Source of the DNA: an uncultured Clostridia bacterium
GTDB lineage: Bacteria; Bacillota; Clostridia; Lachnospirales; Anaerotignaceae
Assembly (NCBI GenBank): GCA_902477755.1
Contig: CABSIK010000002.1
Coordinates: 186,001-250,000 of the forward strand
Reading direction: 5' to 3'
Length of the DNA: 64,000 nucleotides
The notes beneath the pieces were generated by a model, which was given only the letters and a program-made list of their open reading frames with translations, did not search any database and had not been told where the DNA came from. This document shows positions 33,990-44,233 of this stretch, piece by piece. Positions within the stretch are counted from its first letter, which is position 1. Each line of letters starts with the position of its first letter. A program made the translations under genes and the position numbers.

Positions 33990-35420
33990 ATGGAAAGACA
34001 AAGAACAACCGCCCTGCCTGCGGAAGCGGAACTGGCGCGGCAAATGGAATATATCCGTGAGATTCGTCAGGAAAACGACAGATATTTTGCGGAAACCGGC
34101 AAACACAAAAAGTTCTATAGTTTGGCTATGGGCTGCCAGATGAACGCCCATGACTCGGAAAAACTGGAAGGTATGCTGGATGAAATGGGTTACGAACGTA
34201 CCCAGGAAGAAACAGAAGCGGATTTCATCATCTACAATACTTGCTGTGTCCGTGAAAATGCGGAACTGAAGGTATACGGCAAGCTGGGATGGCTGAAACA
34301 TTACAAAAAAGAAAATCCTGATGCGGTGGTAGCACTTTGCGGCTGCATGATGCAGCAGGATACGGTGCTGGAAACCATCCGTCAGAAATACCGCCACGTG
34401 GATTTGGTTTTCGGCACTTTCAATCTGTATAAGCTGCCGGAACTGATGAAAACCAGAGCAGAAAGCGGTTGCACCGTTTTCGATATCTGGCAGGAAAATC
34501 AGGAAGTGGTGGAAGACCTGCCCAGCATCAGACATTTCCCTTATAAGGCGAGTGTCAACATTATGTTCGGCTGCAACAATTTCTGTTCTTACTGTATTGT
34601 GCCTTACGTGCGCGGCAGAGAACGCAGCAGAACACCGGAAGACATTCTGGCAGAAGTACGCAAATTGGCGGCAGACGGCGTAAAAGAAGTGATGCTGTTG
34701 GGTCAGAATGTAAACTCTTATGGTAAAAATCTGGAAAATCCAGTTTCCTTCGCAGAACTGCTGCGCATGGTAAATGAGGTGGAAGGCATTGAACGTATTC
34801 GTTTCATGACTTCTCATCCCAAGGATATGTCCGATGAACTGATTCTGGCAATGAAGGAATGTGATAAGGTCTGCAAAAACCTGCATCTGCCTTTCCAGTC
34901 CGGCAGTACGGAAATCCTCAAGAAAATGAACCGTCATTACACCAAGGAAGGCTATCTGGAACTGGTGCGGAAAGTACGGGAAGCAATGCCGGAAATCACA
35001 CTGAGCACTGATATTATCGTTGGTTTCCCCGGTGAAACGGAAGAAGATTTCCAGGAAACACTGGATGTGATCCGTCAGGCGCGCTACTGCACAGCCTTTA
35101 CATTCATTTATTCCAAACGGACAGGCACTCCTGCGGCGAAGATGGAAAATCAGGTGCCGGAAGATGTGGTAAAAGACCGTTTTGACCGTATGTTACGGGT
35201 GCTAAACCCCATTGTCCACGAAGTAACAGAAGAGCAGGTTGGCAAAGTCCTGCCTGTATTGGTGGAAGAAGTCAGCAAGCATGACGAAAATATTCTGACA
35301 GGCAGAACCGAACAGAATACACTGGTGCATTTTTCAGGCAGCAAAGACCTCATTGGTCAGATGGTGCCTGTGAAGATCATAGAAAATAAGACATTTTATG
35401 TAATTGGAGAAAGGATTTAA
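33990..35420 (+). CDS. miaB: tRNA-2-methylthio-N6-dimethylallyladenosine synthase
   Basis: This 476-residue methylthiotransferase adds a 2-methylthio group to i6A37 of tRNA. It has the UPF0004 domain (about 42-155, with cysteines in LAMGCQMN, NTCCVREN and LCGCM), a radical SAM core with CNNFCSYC binding the SAM cluster, and a C-terminal TRAM domain. Six cluster cysteines are present. An N-terminal extension of about 40 residues is usual in Clostridia. MiaA, which makes its substrate, is encoded further down the same gene row at 40576. Confidence 0.96.
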   Translation: MERQRTTALPAEAELARQMEYIREIRQENDRYFAETGKHKKFYSLAMGCQMNAHDSEKLEGMLDEMGYERTQEETEADFIIYNTCCVRENAELKVYGKLGWLKHYKKENPDAVVALCGCMMQQDTVLETIRQKYRHVDLVFGTFNLYKLPELMKTRAESGCTVFDIWQENQEVVEDLPSIRHFPYKASVNIMFGCNNFCSYCIVPYVRGRERSRTPEDILAEVRKLAADGVKEVMLLGQNVNSYGKNLENPVSFAELLRMVNEVEGIERIRFMTSHPKDMSDELILAMKECDKVCKNLHLPFQSGSTEILKKMNRHYTKEGYLELVRKVREAMPEITLSTDIIVGFPGETEEDFQETLDVIRQARYCTAFTFIYSKRTGTPAAKMENQVPEDVVKDRFDRMLRVLNPIVHEVTEEQVGKVLPVLVEEVSKHDENILTGRTEQNTLVHFSGSKDLIGQMVPVKIIENKTFYVIGERI

Positions 35421-35431
35421 GGTGAAACAAC

Positions 35432-35839
35432 ATGGCAAGCGTATTTGAATTGGCAAGAACATTGGGTGAAGAACTGCAGAAAACTCCTCAGGTAGAAGCA
35501 CTTCTGGCTGCAAAAAAAGCTTATGAAGAAGACCCTGAAATTTCCAAAGCAGTAGCAGAATATACACAGATGCATGAAGAATTCCAGGCAAAAATGCAGG
35601 CTGGCGGCATCGCTCCCGAAGAACAGAAAAAATTCTCTGAAGAAATGAAAGTGCGCGGCGAATTCATTAAAAACAACAAATTGGCAGCAGACCTGTATAC
35701 AGCAGAAATGAACTTCAACAACTTCATGAACTCTGTATTCAACATTATCACAGCAACATTGGCTGGTGAAGATCCTGCAGCACAGGGCGGCGGCTGCAGC
35801 CCCAGCTCCTGCGCATCCTGCGGCGGCGGCTGCCACTAA
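35432..35839 (+). CDS. YlbF/YmcA-family protein with Cys-rich tail
   Basis: This 135-residue, mostly helical DUF964 protein has the alpha-helical YlbF body (about 1-110). The Gly/Ser/Cys tail has four cysteines in CSPSSCASCGGGCH. In Bacillus, YlbF, YmcA and YaaT form an RNase Y-associated complex with Fe-S clusters, so the tail could bind metal. It sits between miaB and mutS, 11 bp after miaB. Confidence 0.85.
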   Translation: MASVFELARTLGEELQKTPQVEALLAAKKAYEEDPEISKAVAEYTQMHEEFQAKMQAGGIAPEEQKKFSEEMKVRGEFIKNNKLAADLYTAEMNFNNFMNSVFNIITATLAGEDPAAQGGGCSPSSCASCGGGCH

Positions 35840-35870
35840 TCGCAGTAAGTGAAAAATATCGTGTGACAAT

Positions 35871-35905
35871 ACCCGAACTCCTGCGAAACAGGGGTTCGGG
35901 TTTGC
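35871..35905 (+). terminator. Hairpin between ylbF and mutS
   Basis: ACCCGAAC plus CCTG pairs with CAGG plus GTTCGGGT (35871-35902), followed by a short interrupted T run. It may be a partial terminator within the gene row. Confidence 0.7.
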
Positions 35906-35937
35906 TTGTAAAATAGCATAGGAAAGGAGAAAGATGG

Positions 35938-38559
35938 ATGGCGAAAATAACACCCATGATGGAGCAGTACTTTGCGATCAAAGAACAGTATAAGCATTGT
36001 CTGCTTTTTTTCCGCTTGGGCGATTTTTATGAGATGTTTTTTGAAGATGCCGTCATCGCCTCAAAAGAACTGGAAATTACATTGACGGGAAAAGACTGGG
36101 GACAGGAGGAGCGTGCGCCTATGTGCGGCGTGCCTTTCCACAGCGCCGATGGATATATTGCCCGTCTTGTGGAAAAAGGCTATCATGTAGCCATTTGTGA
36201 ACAGGTGGAAGACCCCAAACAGGCAAAGGGCATTGTAAAACGGGATGTGATCCGTGTCATTACTCCTGGTACTGTATTAGACCATGCAGTGCTGGATGAA
36301 AGCAAAAACAATTACATTATGTCTGTTTTTGGCGGGAAAAACGGTTATGGTCTAAGTGTATGTGACGTTTCTACAGGGGAATTTCAGACAACAGAATTCC
36401 CCACCATTTTGGCGGCTTCTCGTATTTTGGATGAAGCAGCACGCTTTTCTCCGGCGGAAGTGGTGTGCAACGAAGCTTTTTTGGAGCATCCTGTGGCAAA
36501 CGAACTGAAAGAACGTTTCCGTATTTCTTTCAGTGATGTGGATAACCGCATGTTTGCTTATGCAACAGCCAAAGATACCCTGGAACATCATTTCCATGTG
36601 TCTTCGCTGGACGGCTTTGGATTGGCGAAAAAAGAAATTGCTGTTTCTGCCGCAGGCGGTTTGCTCTGGTACCTGCTGGAAACCCAGAAAAATGATCTGG
36701 AACATATTTCTGCTTTGAAATATTATACAGTCAGCGATTTCATGCCCTTGGATGTTGCCAGCCGCCGGAATCTGGAATTGACGGAAACCATGCGGGAGAA
36801 AAACAAGAAAGGCTCTCTGCTGAGTGTGCTGGATGAAACCAAAACAGCTATGGGCGCTAGAACATTGAGAAAATGGGTGGAACAGCCCTTGCTTTCCGCG
36901 GCGGAAATCTGCAAACGTCTGGATGCTGTGGAGGAACTGAAAAACGATCTGTTCCTGCGAGAAGAAATCAAGGATATTCTCCATACCATGTTTGACTTTG
37001 AGCGTATCATGGGGCGTGTAGTATATCAGACAGCCAATGCCAGAGAATTGTCCATGCTGAAAAATTCCATTGAAAATCTGCCTTTGCTGAAACGAACACT
37101 GGGCAGATGCAAAAGCCCGTATTTGCAGGAAATCTATGAAAAACTGGACCCTCTGGAAAATATTCATGACCTCATCGCGCAGGCAATTGTGGAAGACCCT
37201 CCTTTTTCTGTGAGAGAAGGGGGCATGATTCAGCCGGGGTATTCCGATGAACTGGATACCTATACCAAAGCCAAAACAGAAGGCAAGGCTTGGATTGAAC
37301 AGATGGAAGAAGAAGAACGGGAAAAAACAGGCATCAAAAACCTGAAAATCCGTTTTAATAAAGTTTTCGGCTATTATCTGGAAGTGACAAAATCCAATCT
37401 GGAAGATGTGCCGGAAAATTATATCCGCAAACAGACTCTGGCCAACTGTGAGCGTTTCATTACGCCGGAACTGAATGATCTGGCAGAACTGATTCTGGGT
37501 TCTGAAGAAAAAATCGTAGATCTGGAATATCAGCTCTTTACGGAAATCCGTAATGCTGTTGCGGCAGAAGTGGAGCGAATTCAGCTTTGCGCACATATCA
37601 TTTCTGTCATTGACGCCTTGCAGTCCTTGGCAGAGGTTGCGGAAAAACAGAATTATACCAAACCTGTGGTGGATGAAGGCGACATCATCGACATCAAAGA
37701 AGGTCGTCATCCTGTGGTGGAAAAAGCCATGGCAGGACAGTTTATCTCCAATGATACATATCTAGACAGCGGAGATACCCGTTTGGCAATCATCACCGGG
37801 CCCAATATGGCAGGGAAATCCACCTATATGCGGCAGACAGCCCTCATTGTGCTCATGGCGCAGATTGGCAGTTTCGTGCCTGCGTCATCTGCCCATATTG
37901 GTGTTGTTGACCGTATTTTCACCCGTGTAGGGGCTTCTGACGACCTGAGTGCCGGACAGAGTACCTTTATGGTGGAAATGACAGAAGTGGCAAATATCCT
38001 GCACCATGCTACACCCAAAAGCCTGCTGATTCTGGACGAAATCGGCAGAGGTACCAGCACATTCGATGGTTTAAGTATTGCATGGGCAGTGTTGGAATAT
38101 ATCGCGGACACAAAGCATGTGGGAGCGAAAACGCTGTTTGCTACTCATTACCATGAACTGACAGAACTGGAAGGCAAGCTGGCAGGGGTGAAAAACTACT
38201 GCATTGCCGTACAGGAACAGGGCGAAGATATTATTTTCCTGCGTAAAATCAAACGAGGCGGCGCAGACCATAGCTATGGCGTGCAGGTTGCCCGTCTGGC
38301 AGGATTGCCGCCGAAAGTCATCAAACGCAGCAATCAGATTTTGAAACAGCTCAATGCGGCAGACATTACGAAAAAAGCCAAGAAAATCGCGGTGGAATCC
38401 CAAGAACAGCAGGAAGAAACCGTACAGCAGGTAAATATGTTCAACATGGGTGAAATGCAGCTGACAGAAGAACTGAAACAGCTGGATGTTATGGCAATGA
38501 CGCCCATTGAAGCTCTGCAGAAACTCTTTGACCTTCAGAAAAAGGCAAAGGGCATGTGA
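35938..38559 (+). CDS. mutS: DNA mismatch repair protein MutS
   Basis: This 873-residue protein has the mismatch-reading N-terminal motif FFRLGDFYEMFFEDA (Phe and Glu), connector, core and clamp domains, then the ATPase with Walker A GPNMAGKST (about 621), and DEIGRGTSTFDG. Length matches MutS1. ATG 35938 follows AAAGGAGA by 7 bp. MutL and MiaA follow directly. Confidence 0.98.
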   Translation: MAKITPMMEQYFAIKEQYKHCLLFFRLGDFYEMFFEDAVIASKELEITLTGKDWGQEERAPMCGVPFHSADGYIARLVEKGYHVAICEQVEDPKQAKGIVKRDVIRVITPGTVLDHAVLDESKNNYIMSVFGGKNGYGLSVCDVSTGEFQTTEFPTILAASRILDEAARFSPAEVVCNEAFLEHPVANELKERFRISFSDVDNRMFAYATAKDTLEHHFHVSSLDGFGLAKKEIAVSAAGGLLWYLLETQKNDLEHISALKYYTVSDFMPLDVASRRNLELTETMREKNKKGSLLSVLDETKTAMGARTLRKWVEQPLLSAAEICKRLDAVEELKNDLFLREEIKDILHTMFDFERIMGRVVYQTANARELSMLKNSIENLPLLKRTLGRCKSPYLQEIYEKLDPLENIHDLIAQAIVEDPPFSVREGGMIQPGYSDELDTYTKAKTEGKAWIEQMEEEEREKTGIKNLKIRFNKVFGYYLEVTKSNLEDVPENYIRKQTLANCERFITPELNDLAELILGSEEKIVDLEYQLFTEIRNAVAAEVERIQLCAHIISVIDALQSLAEVAEKQNYTKPVVDEGDIIDIKEGRHPVVEKAMAGQFISNDTYLDSGDTRLAIITGPNMAGKSTYMRQTALIVLMAQIGSFVPASSAHIGVVDRIFTRVGASDDLSAGQSTFMVEMTEVANILHHATPKSLLILDEIGRGTSTFDGLSIAWAVLEYIADTKHVGAKTLFATHYHELTELEGKLAGVKNYCIAVQEQGEDIIFLRKIKRGGADHSYGVQVARLAGLPPKVIKRSNQILKQLNAADITKKAKKIAVESQEQQEETVQQVNMFNMGEMQLTEELKQLDVMAMTPIEALQKLFDLQKKAKGM

Positions 38560-38577
38560 TAGAAAGGAGGACTGTAT

Positions 38578-40566
38578 TTGCAAAAGATACAACTTCTTGA
38601 CCAGAAAACAATCAATAAAATTGCGGCAGGGGAAGTGGTGGAATCCCCCAAGTCCGTTGTAAAAGAACTGACGGAAAACGCCATGGACGCTGGCGCAAGC
38701 ACAGTGACCGTGGAAATCAAGGAAGGCGGCATTTCTTACATCCGTGTGACAGATAACGGCTGCGGCATTCCCAAGGAACAGGTAAAAGAAGCTTTCCTTC
38801 GTCATGCCACCAGCAAATTGGCTCAAATTGAAGATTTAGAGCATATTTACACCATGGGGTTCCGTGGCGAAGCGTTGGCGTCCATTGCGGCTGTTGCTCA
38901 AGTGGAAATGACTACCCGCACCAAGGACGAAGAAACCGGCACTCGCATTGAAATCAGTGGGGGAGAAGTAAAGTCCATACAGGATGTGGCATGCACCGAA
39001 GGGACAACAGTCATTGTCCGCAATCTCTTTTATAACGTGCCTGCAAGACGAAAATTTCTGAAAAAACCGGCAACAGAAAGCGGTTATGTTTCTGACCTCA
39101 TGAATAAATTGGCGTTGGGGCATCCGGAACTTTCCTTCTGCTATATCAATAACGGCTCTACTATGCTTCATACAGCAGGAAACGGTGACGCAAAAGCCTC
39201 TGTATTTTATGTTTACGGCAAAGAAGCAGCAACTTCTATGATGGAAATTTCCTTTGAAAGAGGAGATTATCGTCTGTCTGGGCTCATCGGGAAACCGGAA
39301 TTGTCCAGAGGTAACCGCAATTATGAAAATCTGTTCATCAACGGTCGTTTCATCAAAAACCGCATTGTTTCTTCTGCCGTGGAGGACGCTTATAAAACCA
39401 GAATTATGATTGGGAAATTCCCTGTTTATGTGCTGAATCTGGAAGTGGATGCGGCACAGGTGGATGTGAATGTCCATCCGGCAAAACTGGAAGTACGGTT
39501 CAAAAATGACGATGAAGTTTATGACTTTTTCTATGACGCCATTTCTTCCGCTTTTCAGGATCAGGTGTTGATTCCAAGAAGCAGCTGGGAAAAGAAACCG
39601 ACGGCAGAACCGAAGCCCCAGGTGGAACAGCAGAGCCTTGTGGATATGATTCTCCAGCGGAAAGCAGAATTGCCTGAAATGCCTGCGGAAGAAGAACAGG
39701 TTAAGCCGGAAAAAACTGTTGTTACAGAAAAAACTGGAATTGTTGAAAAGCCGACAGCAGAAAAAACATATCATGCACCACTTTCGGAACCACCCAAGGC
39801 AGGGACTGGTCCCAGTGTAGACCAGCTTTTAAAACGGAAACAGCCAGAGCGGTCTGTGGTACGGGAAGAAGTGGCTTCTTATACAGCGAAAACACCAGTG
39901 GTTCCTGCGGATTTTGCGGTGGATGGCATTTCCGAAGAAAAACCTCTGGAAAAAGTGGAAACACCTCTGCAGAAACAGGCGTTTTTCCATAATTATAAAA
40001 TCATTGGGCAGATTTTCCGCACATACTGGATGGTGGAACAGGGGGATTGTGTGTACCTCATCGACCAGCATGCAGCCCATGAGCGGATTCTCTATGAAAA
40101 TCTCATGAACCAGTTCCGTCAGGAATCTGTTATTTCCCAGAGGTTAGTAAGCCCAGTGATGCTGCGGCTCACACCTATGGAAACACAGATTTTAAAAGAT
40201 AATCGAGAACTGTTGGAACGCTTCGGCTTTGGTTTTGAAGTGTTTGGCAGTGATACCTTTGGGCTAAACGCCGTTCCTGTACTGCTGAAAGAACCCAGCG
40301 GTGTGGGATTTTTTACGGAAATACTGGATGCCATCAGTGATGGAACGGTTTCCAATGTATATGACACAAAAATTTTAGCGGTGGCAACCATGGCATGCAA
40401 GGCGGCGGTAAAAGGTCATGACCGTTTGAGCATCCAAGAGGCAGAATCTCTCATTTCTCAGCTGTTGAAGCTGGAAAATCCCTTTACCTGTCCCCACGGA
40501 CGCCCGACCATCATTGAGCTGACCCGCTATGAACTGGAAAAGAAATTCAAACGCATACAGAATTGA
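38578..40566 (+). CDS. mutL: DNA mismatch repair protein MutL
   Basis: This 662-residue GHKL ATPase has IAAGEVVESPKSVVKEL, DNGCGIP and GFRGEALASI. A variable linker (about 340-470) precedes the C-terminal dimerisation/endonuclease domain, where the metal-binding motif DQHAAHERILYE and CPHGRP mark an endonuclease-type MutL. The start is TTG 38578, 7 bp after AAAGGAGG. It is encoded 18 bp after mutS. Confidence 0.97.
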   Translation: MQKIQLLDQKTINKIAAGEVVESPKSVVKELTENAMDAGASTVTVEIKEGGISYIRVTDNGCGIPKEQVKEAFLRHATSKLAQIEDLEHIYTMGFRGEALASIAAVAQVEMTTRTKDEETGTRIEISGGEVKSIQDVACTEGTTVIVRNLFYNVPARRKFLKKPATESGYVSDLMNKLALGHPELSFCYINNGSTMLHTAGNGDAKASVFYVYGKEAATSMMEISFERGDYRLSGLIGKPELSRGNRNYENLFINGRFIKNRIVSSAVEDAYKTRIMIGKFPVYVLNLEVDAAQVDVNVHPAKLEVRFKNDDEVYDFFYDAISSAFQDQVLIPRSSWEKKPTAEPKPQVEQQSLVDMILQRKAELPEMPAEEEQVKPEKTVVTEKTGIVEKPTAEKTYHAPLSEPPKAGTGPSVDQLLKRKQPERSVVREEVASYTAKTPVVPADFAVDGISEEKPLEKVETPLQKQAFFHNYKIIGQIFRTYWMVEQGDCVYLIDQHAAHERILYENLMNQFRQESVISQRLVSPVMLRLTPMETQILKDNRELLERFGFGFEVFGSDTFGLNAVPVLLKEPSGVGFFTEILDAISDGTVSNVYDTKILAVATMACKAAVKGHDRLSIQEAESLISQLLKLENPFTCPHGRPTIIELTRYELEKKFKRIQN

Positions 40567-40575
40567 GGGATGTCC

Positions 40576-41538
40576 ATGAAAAAACCGCTTATTATCATTG
40601 GCGGGCCTACGGCCTGCGGCAAAACAGCCATGTCCATTCTGCTGGCAAAGAAAATCGGCGGCGAAATCATTTCTGCCGATTCCATGCAGGTATATCGTTA
40701 TATGGATATTGGCACAGCAAAAGTGACGAAGGAAGAAGCCGACGGCGTACCTCATTACCTCATTGATGAATTTGATCCCGATGAGGAATATAATGTCATG
40801 ATCTTCCAGCAGAAAGCCAAGGCTTATATGGAGGAAATCTGGGCAAAAGGAAAAATTCCCATTGTGGTGGGAGGCACCGGCTTTTATATCAACGCATTGC
40901 TTTATGACAATGCCTTTACAGAAACAGACGGTGATGATAGTTTCCGTCAGGCGTGCTACAAACAGGCGGAAGCAGAAGGACCGGAAGTCCTTTTTCAGAA
41001 ACTTTTGGAAATCGACCCGGAATACGCCGCAACGACCCACGCGAACAATGTGAAGCGTGTGACTCGTGCGCTGGAATATCACCACATGACAGGACAGAAA
41101 TTTTCTGACCATAATGCGGAACAGAAGCAAAAGGAATCACCCTATGCGGCGGCAGTCATCATTTTGACCATGGAACGCCAGAAGCTCTATGAACGTATCG
41201 AACAGCGTGTAGATCTGATGATGGAAGCAGGTCTGCTGGAAGAAGTGAAAGGGCTTTTGGACAGAGGATATGATGGTAGCCTGGTTTCTATGCAGGGATT
41301 GGGTTATAAAGAATTTTTGCCGTACTTTGCCGGAGAGATTTCTCTGGAGGACGCGGTGACAGAATTGAAAACAGGCACAAGACGCTTTGCCAAACGTCAG
41401 CTTACCTGGTTCCGCAGACAGATCGACGGCCTGTGGATTGATCTTTCTCTGACAGATAAAGATACGGCTCTTGTGGATATGCAGGATTATGTGAAACAAT
41501 GCGGCATTTCTCTGCCGGAAGAAAGCGAGGAGGCGTAA
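40576..41538 (+). CDS. miaA: tRNA dimethylallyltransferase
   Basis: This 320-residue enzyme transfers dimethylallyl to A37 of tRNA, the step before MiaB. It has the P-loop GGPTACGKT, SADSMQVYR, VGGTGFYI and the C-terminal TRRFAKRQLTWFRR. ATG 40576 is favoured over ATG 40570, which abuts the GAGGG site. It lies 9 bp after mutL. Confidence 0.96.
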   Translation: MKKPLIIIGGPTACGKTAMSILLAKKIGGEIISADSMQVYRYMDIGTAKVTKEEADGVPHYLIDEFDPDEEYNVMIFQQKAKAYMEEIWAKGKIPIVVGGTGFYINALLYDNAFTETDGDDSFRQACYKQAEAEGPEVLFQKLLEIDPEYAATTHANNVKRVTRALEYHHMTGQKFSDHNAEQKQKESPYAAAVIILTMERQKLYERIEQRVDLMMEAGLLEEVKGLLDRGYDGSLVSMQGLGYKEFLPYFAGEISLEDAVTELKTGTRRFAKRQLTWFRRQIDGLWIDLSLTDKDTALVDMQDYVKQCGISLPEESEEA

Positions 41539-41541
41539 GGT

Positions 41542-42474
41542 ATGTGGACATCGGAGCTTTTTGGTTTTACCTTTTTTCAGCTCTTTTACTATTTTATGCT
41601 TTACAGCTTTCTTGGATGGGCAATGGAATCGGCTTTTGTTTCCATTACTACCAAAGAATGGGTGAACCGTGGCTTTATCAATGGGCCCCTTTGCCCTATC
41701 TATGGCACTGGGGCGTTGCTCATTCTGGTTTTGCTCTCACCTGTGCAGGAAAATCTGCCGCTTCTGTTTTGCGGCGGTTTTCTGGTGGCAACGGTGGTGG
41801 AATACGCCATTGCCGTGCTGCTGGAAAAACTCTTTCATGCTTCTTGGTGGGATTACAGTCAGAAAAAGTTTAATATCAAAGGCCGTGTCTGCTTAGAACG
41901 CTCTGTGGAGTGGGGGCTTTTGACCGTATTTGTCATGCGGCTCATTCAGCCGGCGGTTGCGGACTTTGTGGCAAAGATTCCTCTTGTGCTGGGGGAATGT
42001 GTGGGCACAATGCTGATGATCTATCTTTTCGCAGATGCAGGCATTACCGTACAGCAGATTCTGCATTTGAACGAAAAACTGGCTCATTTGAGCGAAGCCA
42101 GAGAAGAACTTCGTGCCAAACTGGAAAGCACAAAATTGTATACTGCCCGTCAGGAATTGGCAGAATATTTTGAAAACCGTCCAGCGGCAGAATTCTTACG
42201 GGAATGGAAAGCCCGTATGGATGAAACTTTTGGTGACATCGAACAGATGCAGCTAGAAGAAAGACTGCGTGGAGAATATATTTTCAATGAAATTCGGGAA
42301 CGCTTGGAATACAAAGCTCGTGCGCTGGAACAGGAAACAATGGTACAGCGCCGTCTGATGAAGGCTTTCCCGGGACTGCGTTCCAAGCGATTTGACAAGG
42401 AACTGCAGGAAATGCGTGCCCAGATGGAAGCGCGCAAAAGAAAAAGAAAACAACAGAAAGGAGAAGGAAAATGA
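41542..42474 (+). CDS. CmpB-type membrane protein (PF06541, putative ABC transporter permease)
   Basis: This 310-residue protein has four or five N-terminal helices (about 10-180) carrying YSFLGWAMES and FINGPLCPIYGTGALL, the hallmark of PF06541. A charged helical C-terminal half follows (about 180-310), rich in Glu, Arg and Lys and ending KRKRKQQKG. The ABC label of the family is weakly founded. It overlaps the following carboxypeptidase by 4 bp, which suggests a cell-envelope role. Confidence 0.8.
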   Translation: MWTSELFGFTFFQLFYYFMLYSFLGWAMESAFVSITTKEWVNRGFINGPLCPIYGTGALLILVLLSPVQENLPLLFCGGFLVATVVEYAIAVLLEKLFHASWWDYSQKKFNIKGRVCLERSVEWGLLTVFVMRLIQPAVADFVAKIPLVLGECVGTMLMIYLFADAGITVQQILHLNEKLAHLSEAREELRAKLESTKLYTARQELAEYFENRPAAEFLREWKARMDETFGDIEQMQLEERLRGEYIFNEIRERLEYKARALEQETMVQRRLMKAFPGLRSKRFDKELQEMRAQMEARKRKRKQQKGEGK

Positions 42475-44117
42475 AAAAGCGGTGGCATAAAGTCCTTGCT
42501 TTGACGCTGGCAGCAGCCCTTTGTTTGGGTGCGGTCGGATGTGGAAAAGACGAAGGTACGACTGAAGAACAACAGATAACCACTGAAACAGAAGGTACTG
42601 AAGGACAGGAAAATACAGAAAATCAGGAAAATAAAGAAGATGCGGCTGCCGATCAGACAGAAGGCGAAGAAAATCAGGCAGAAGGAGCAAAGGAGCCTGA
42701 AGAGGGAGCAACAACTGAAACAGAAGGCGCTGCGGCTGCAAGCCCCGTGGCACTGCAGGAAGTTTGGCTTCAGGCAGATGGTGCGCCTACCATTACAGCG
42801 GAGTCCGCGCTGCTCATCGATCAGGAAAGCGGCACCATCCTTTATGAAAAAAATGCCAAGGAAAAAATCTATCCTGCCAGTGTGACAAAAATCATCACAG
42901 CACTGGTTGTTATGGACTATTTGCAGCCTGATGAAGTCATCACAGTGGGTACAGAAATTAATGAAGTTACATTGGACTCCAGCAAGGCTGGCCATGTACT
43001 GGGTGAAAAACTGACTGTAGAAAATGCTTTGAGAGGTCTGCTCATTCCTTCCGGCAATGACTCCGCCAATGTATTGGCAGCAGCTACAGCCAGAAAAGCG
43101 GAAAACGATGAAGATATGTCCTTCGCCAAATGCGAAGCGGTATTTACCGACCTGATGAACAAAAAAGCAGAAGAATTGGGAGCTGTCAACAGCCATTTCA
43201 CAAATGCTCATGGCTATCATGATGAAAATCATTATTCCTGCGCTTATGACATGGCACTGTTTGCTATGGCCTTTATGCAGAACGAAACTTTGGCAGAAAT
43301 TGTTTCTGAAAAGAGTTATTCTGGTAATGGGGCAGACGGACAGTTTGCCGATGATCCCGAAGTGATCACACAGGATTATAACTGGGTGAGCCATAACGAT
43401 CTCATTACTGATAATGAATATCAGTATGCTTATGCGACAGGTTTGAAAACAGGTTTTACAGACGAAGCTGGAGAATGCCTGACAGCTTCTGCGGAAAAAG
43501 GCGATGTGAAACTGATTTCTCTGCTGTTTAAAGGCAGTGATCCTGCTCGTTGGACAGAGAGTGCCAGCCTGCTGGAATATGGCTTCAATAATTACGCTCG
43601 TGTAGAATTGACAGCGGCAGGTGCAGCCATTGAGGAATTGCCTTTGACCAAGCATAATAAGCTGCAGGGCGACACTGTACCTCTGGTTTACCAGAATGCG
43701 CTGGTAACATATCTGCCTACAGATGCCGTTGACAGTGTGGAAACAACTGTCACCATTCTGGATGATTATAAAGTGGAAGAAAAAGATGGTACTGTGAAAG
43801 TGAAAGCGCCTTTGACAAAAGGTGAAGAAATCGCTACAGTAACATACACCATCGACGGCAAAGAGGTGGTACAGATGCCTGCTTATGCCGGTGCGGATGT
43901 TGAAAAGGGCACGATCTTCAACAATATTTGGTATGGTATGAAAACATTCTTCTCTAACTTGTTCTCTTTGAAAGGTCTGATCACAGTCGTTGTGATCGTT
44001 GTGATTCTGGTAATCATTTATTTGATTCTGAAACGGATGCGCTATGGTGGACATCGCAGAAGAGGCGGCTATACTTTGAAAAGCCCTTCTCGCCGCAGAG
44101 GCAGAAGACGCTGGTAG
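42471..44117 (+). CDS. D-alanyl-D-alanine carboxypeptidase (PBP5/DacF family)
   Basis: This 548-residue exported S11 peptidase trims D-Ala from peptidoglycan. The signal peptide ends in a possible lipobox (LGAVGC), followed by an unusual Glu/Thr-rich linker (about 25-90). Active-site motifs are ASVTK, PSGNDSAN and LKTG (in GLKTGF). After the PBP5-C-like domain there is a C-terminal transmembrane helix (about 505-525) and a very basic tail ending SRRRGRRRW. Having both a lipobox-like start and a C-terminal helix is less common. It is coupled to the upstream membrane-protein gene. Confidence 0.9.
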   Translation: MKKRWHKVLALTLAAALCLGAVGCGKDEGTTEEQQITTETEGTEGQENTENQENKEDAAADQTEGEENQAEGAKEPEEGATTETEGAAAASPVALQEVWLQADGAPTITAESALLIDQESGTILYEKNAKEKIYPASVTKIITALVVMDYLQPDEVITVGTEINEVTLDSSKAGHVLGEKLTVENALRGLLIPSGNDSANVLAAATARKAENDEDMSFAKCEAVFTDLMNKKAEELGAVNSHFTNAHGYHDENHYSCAYDMALFAMAFMQNETLAEIVSEKSYSGNGADGQFADDPEVITQDYNWVSHNDLITDNEYQYAYATGLKTGFTDEAGECLTASAEKGDVKLISLLFKGSDPARWTESASLLEYGFNNYARVELTAAGAAIEELPLTKHNKLQGDTVPLVYQNALVTYLPTDAVDSVETTVTILDDYKVEEKDGTVKVKAPLTKGEEIATVTYTIDGKEVVQMPAYAGADVEKGTIFNNIWYGMKTFFSNLFSLKGLITVVVIVVILVIIYLILKRMRYGGHRRRGGYTLKSPSRRRGRRRW

Positions 44118-44158
44118 GCATTGAGTTTTATATGAAAATAAAAAATACCGACAGAGAA

Positions 44159-44202
44159 TATCAATTCTGCTTTCTTTGATTTTTGAAAGAAACCAGAATT
44201 GA
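44159..44202 (+). terminator. Stem-loop after the D,D-carboxypeptidase
   Basis: TATCAATTCTG with TTTCTTT pairs with AAAGAAA and CAGAATTGATA, giving 18 bp with one mismatch on each side of the bulge. There is no long T run, so it may act with the next hairpin. Confidence 0.6.
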
Positions 44203-44233
44203 TAAAATTGACGTGTTATCGTGACAAAATAAG

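Noticed and set aside
42150..44054. 634-codon antisense ORF over the carboxypeptidase gene
   Set aside because: The sense strand encodes clear S11 peptidase motifs; the antisense product is Phe/Cys/Ile-rich without motifs.
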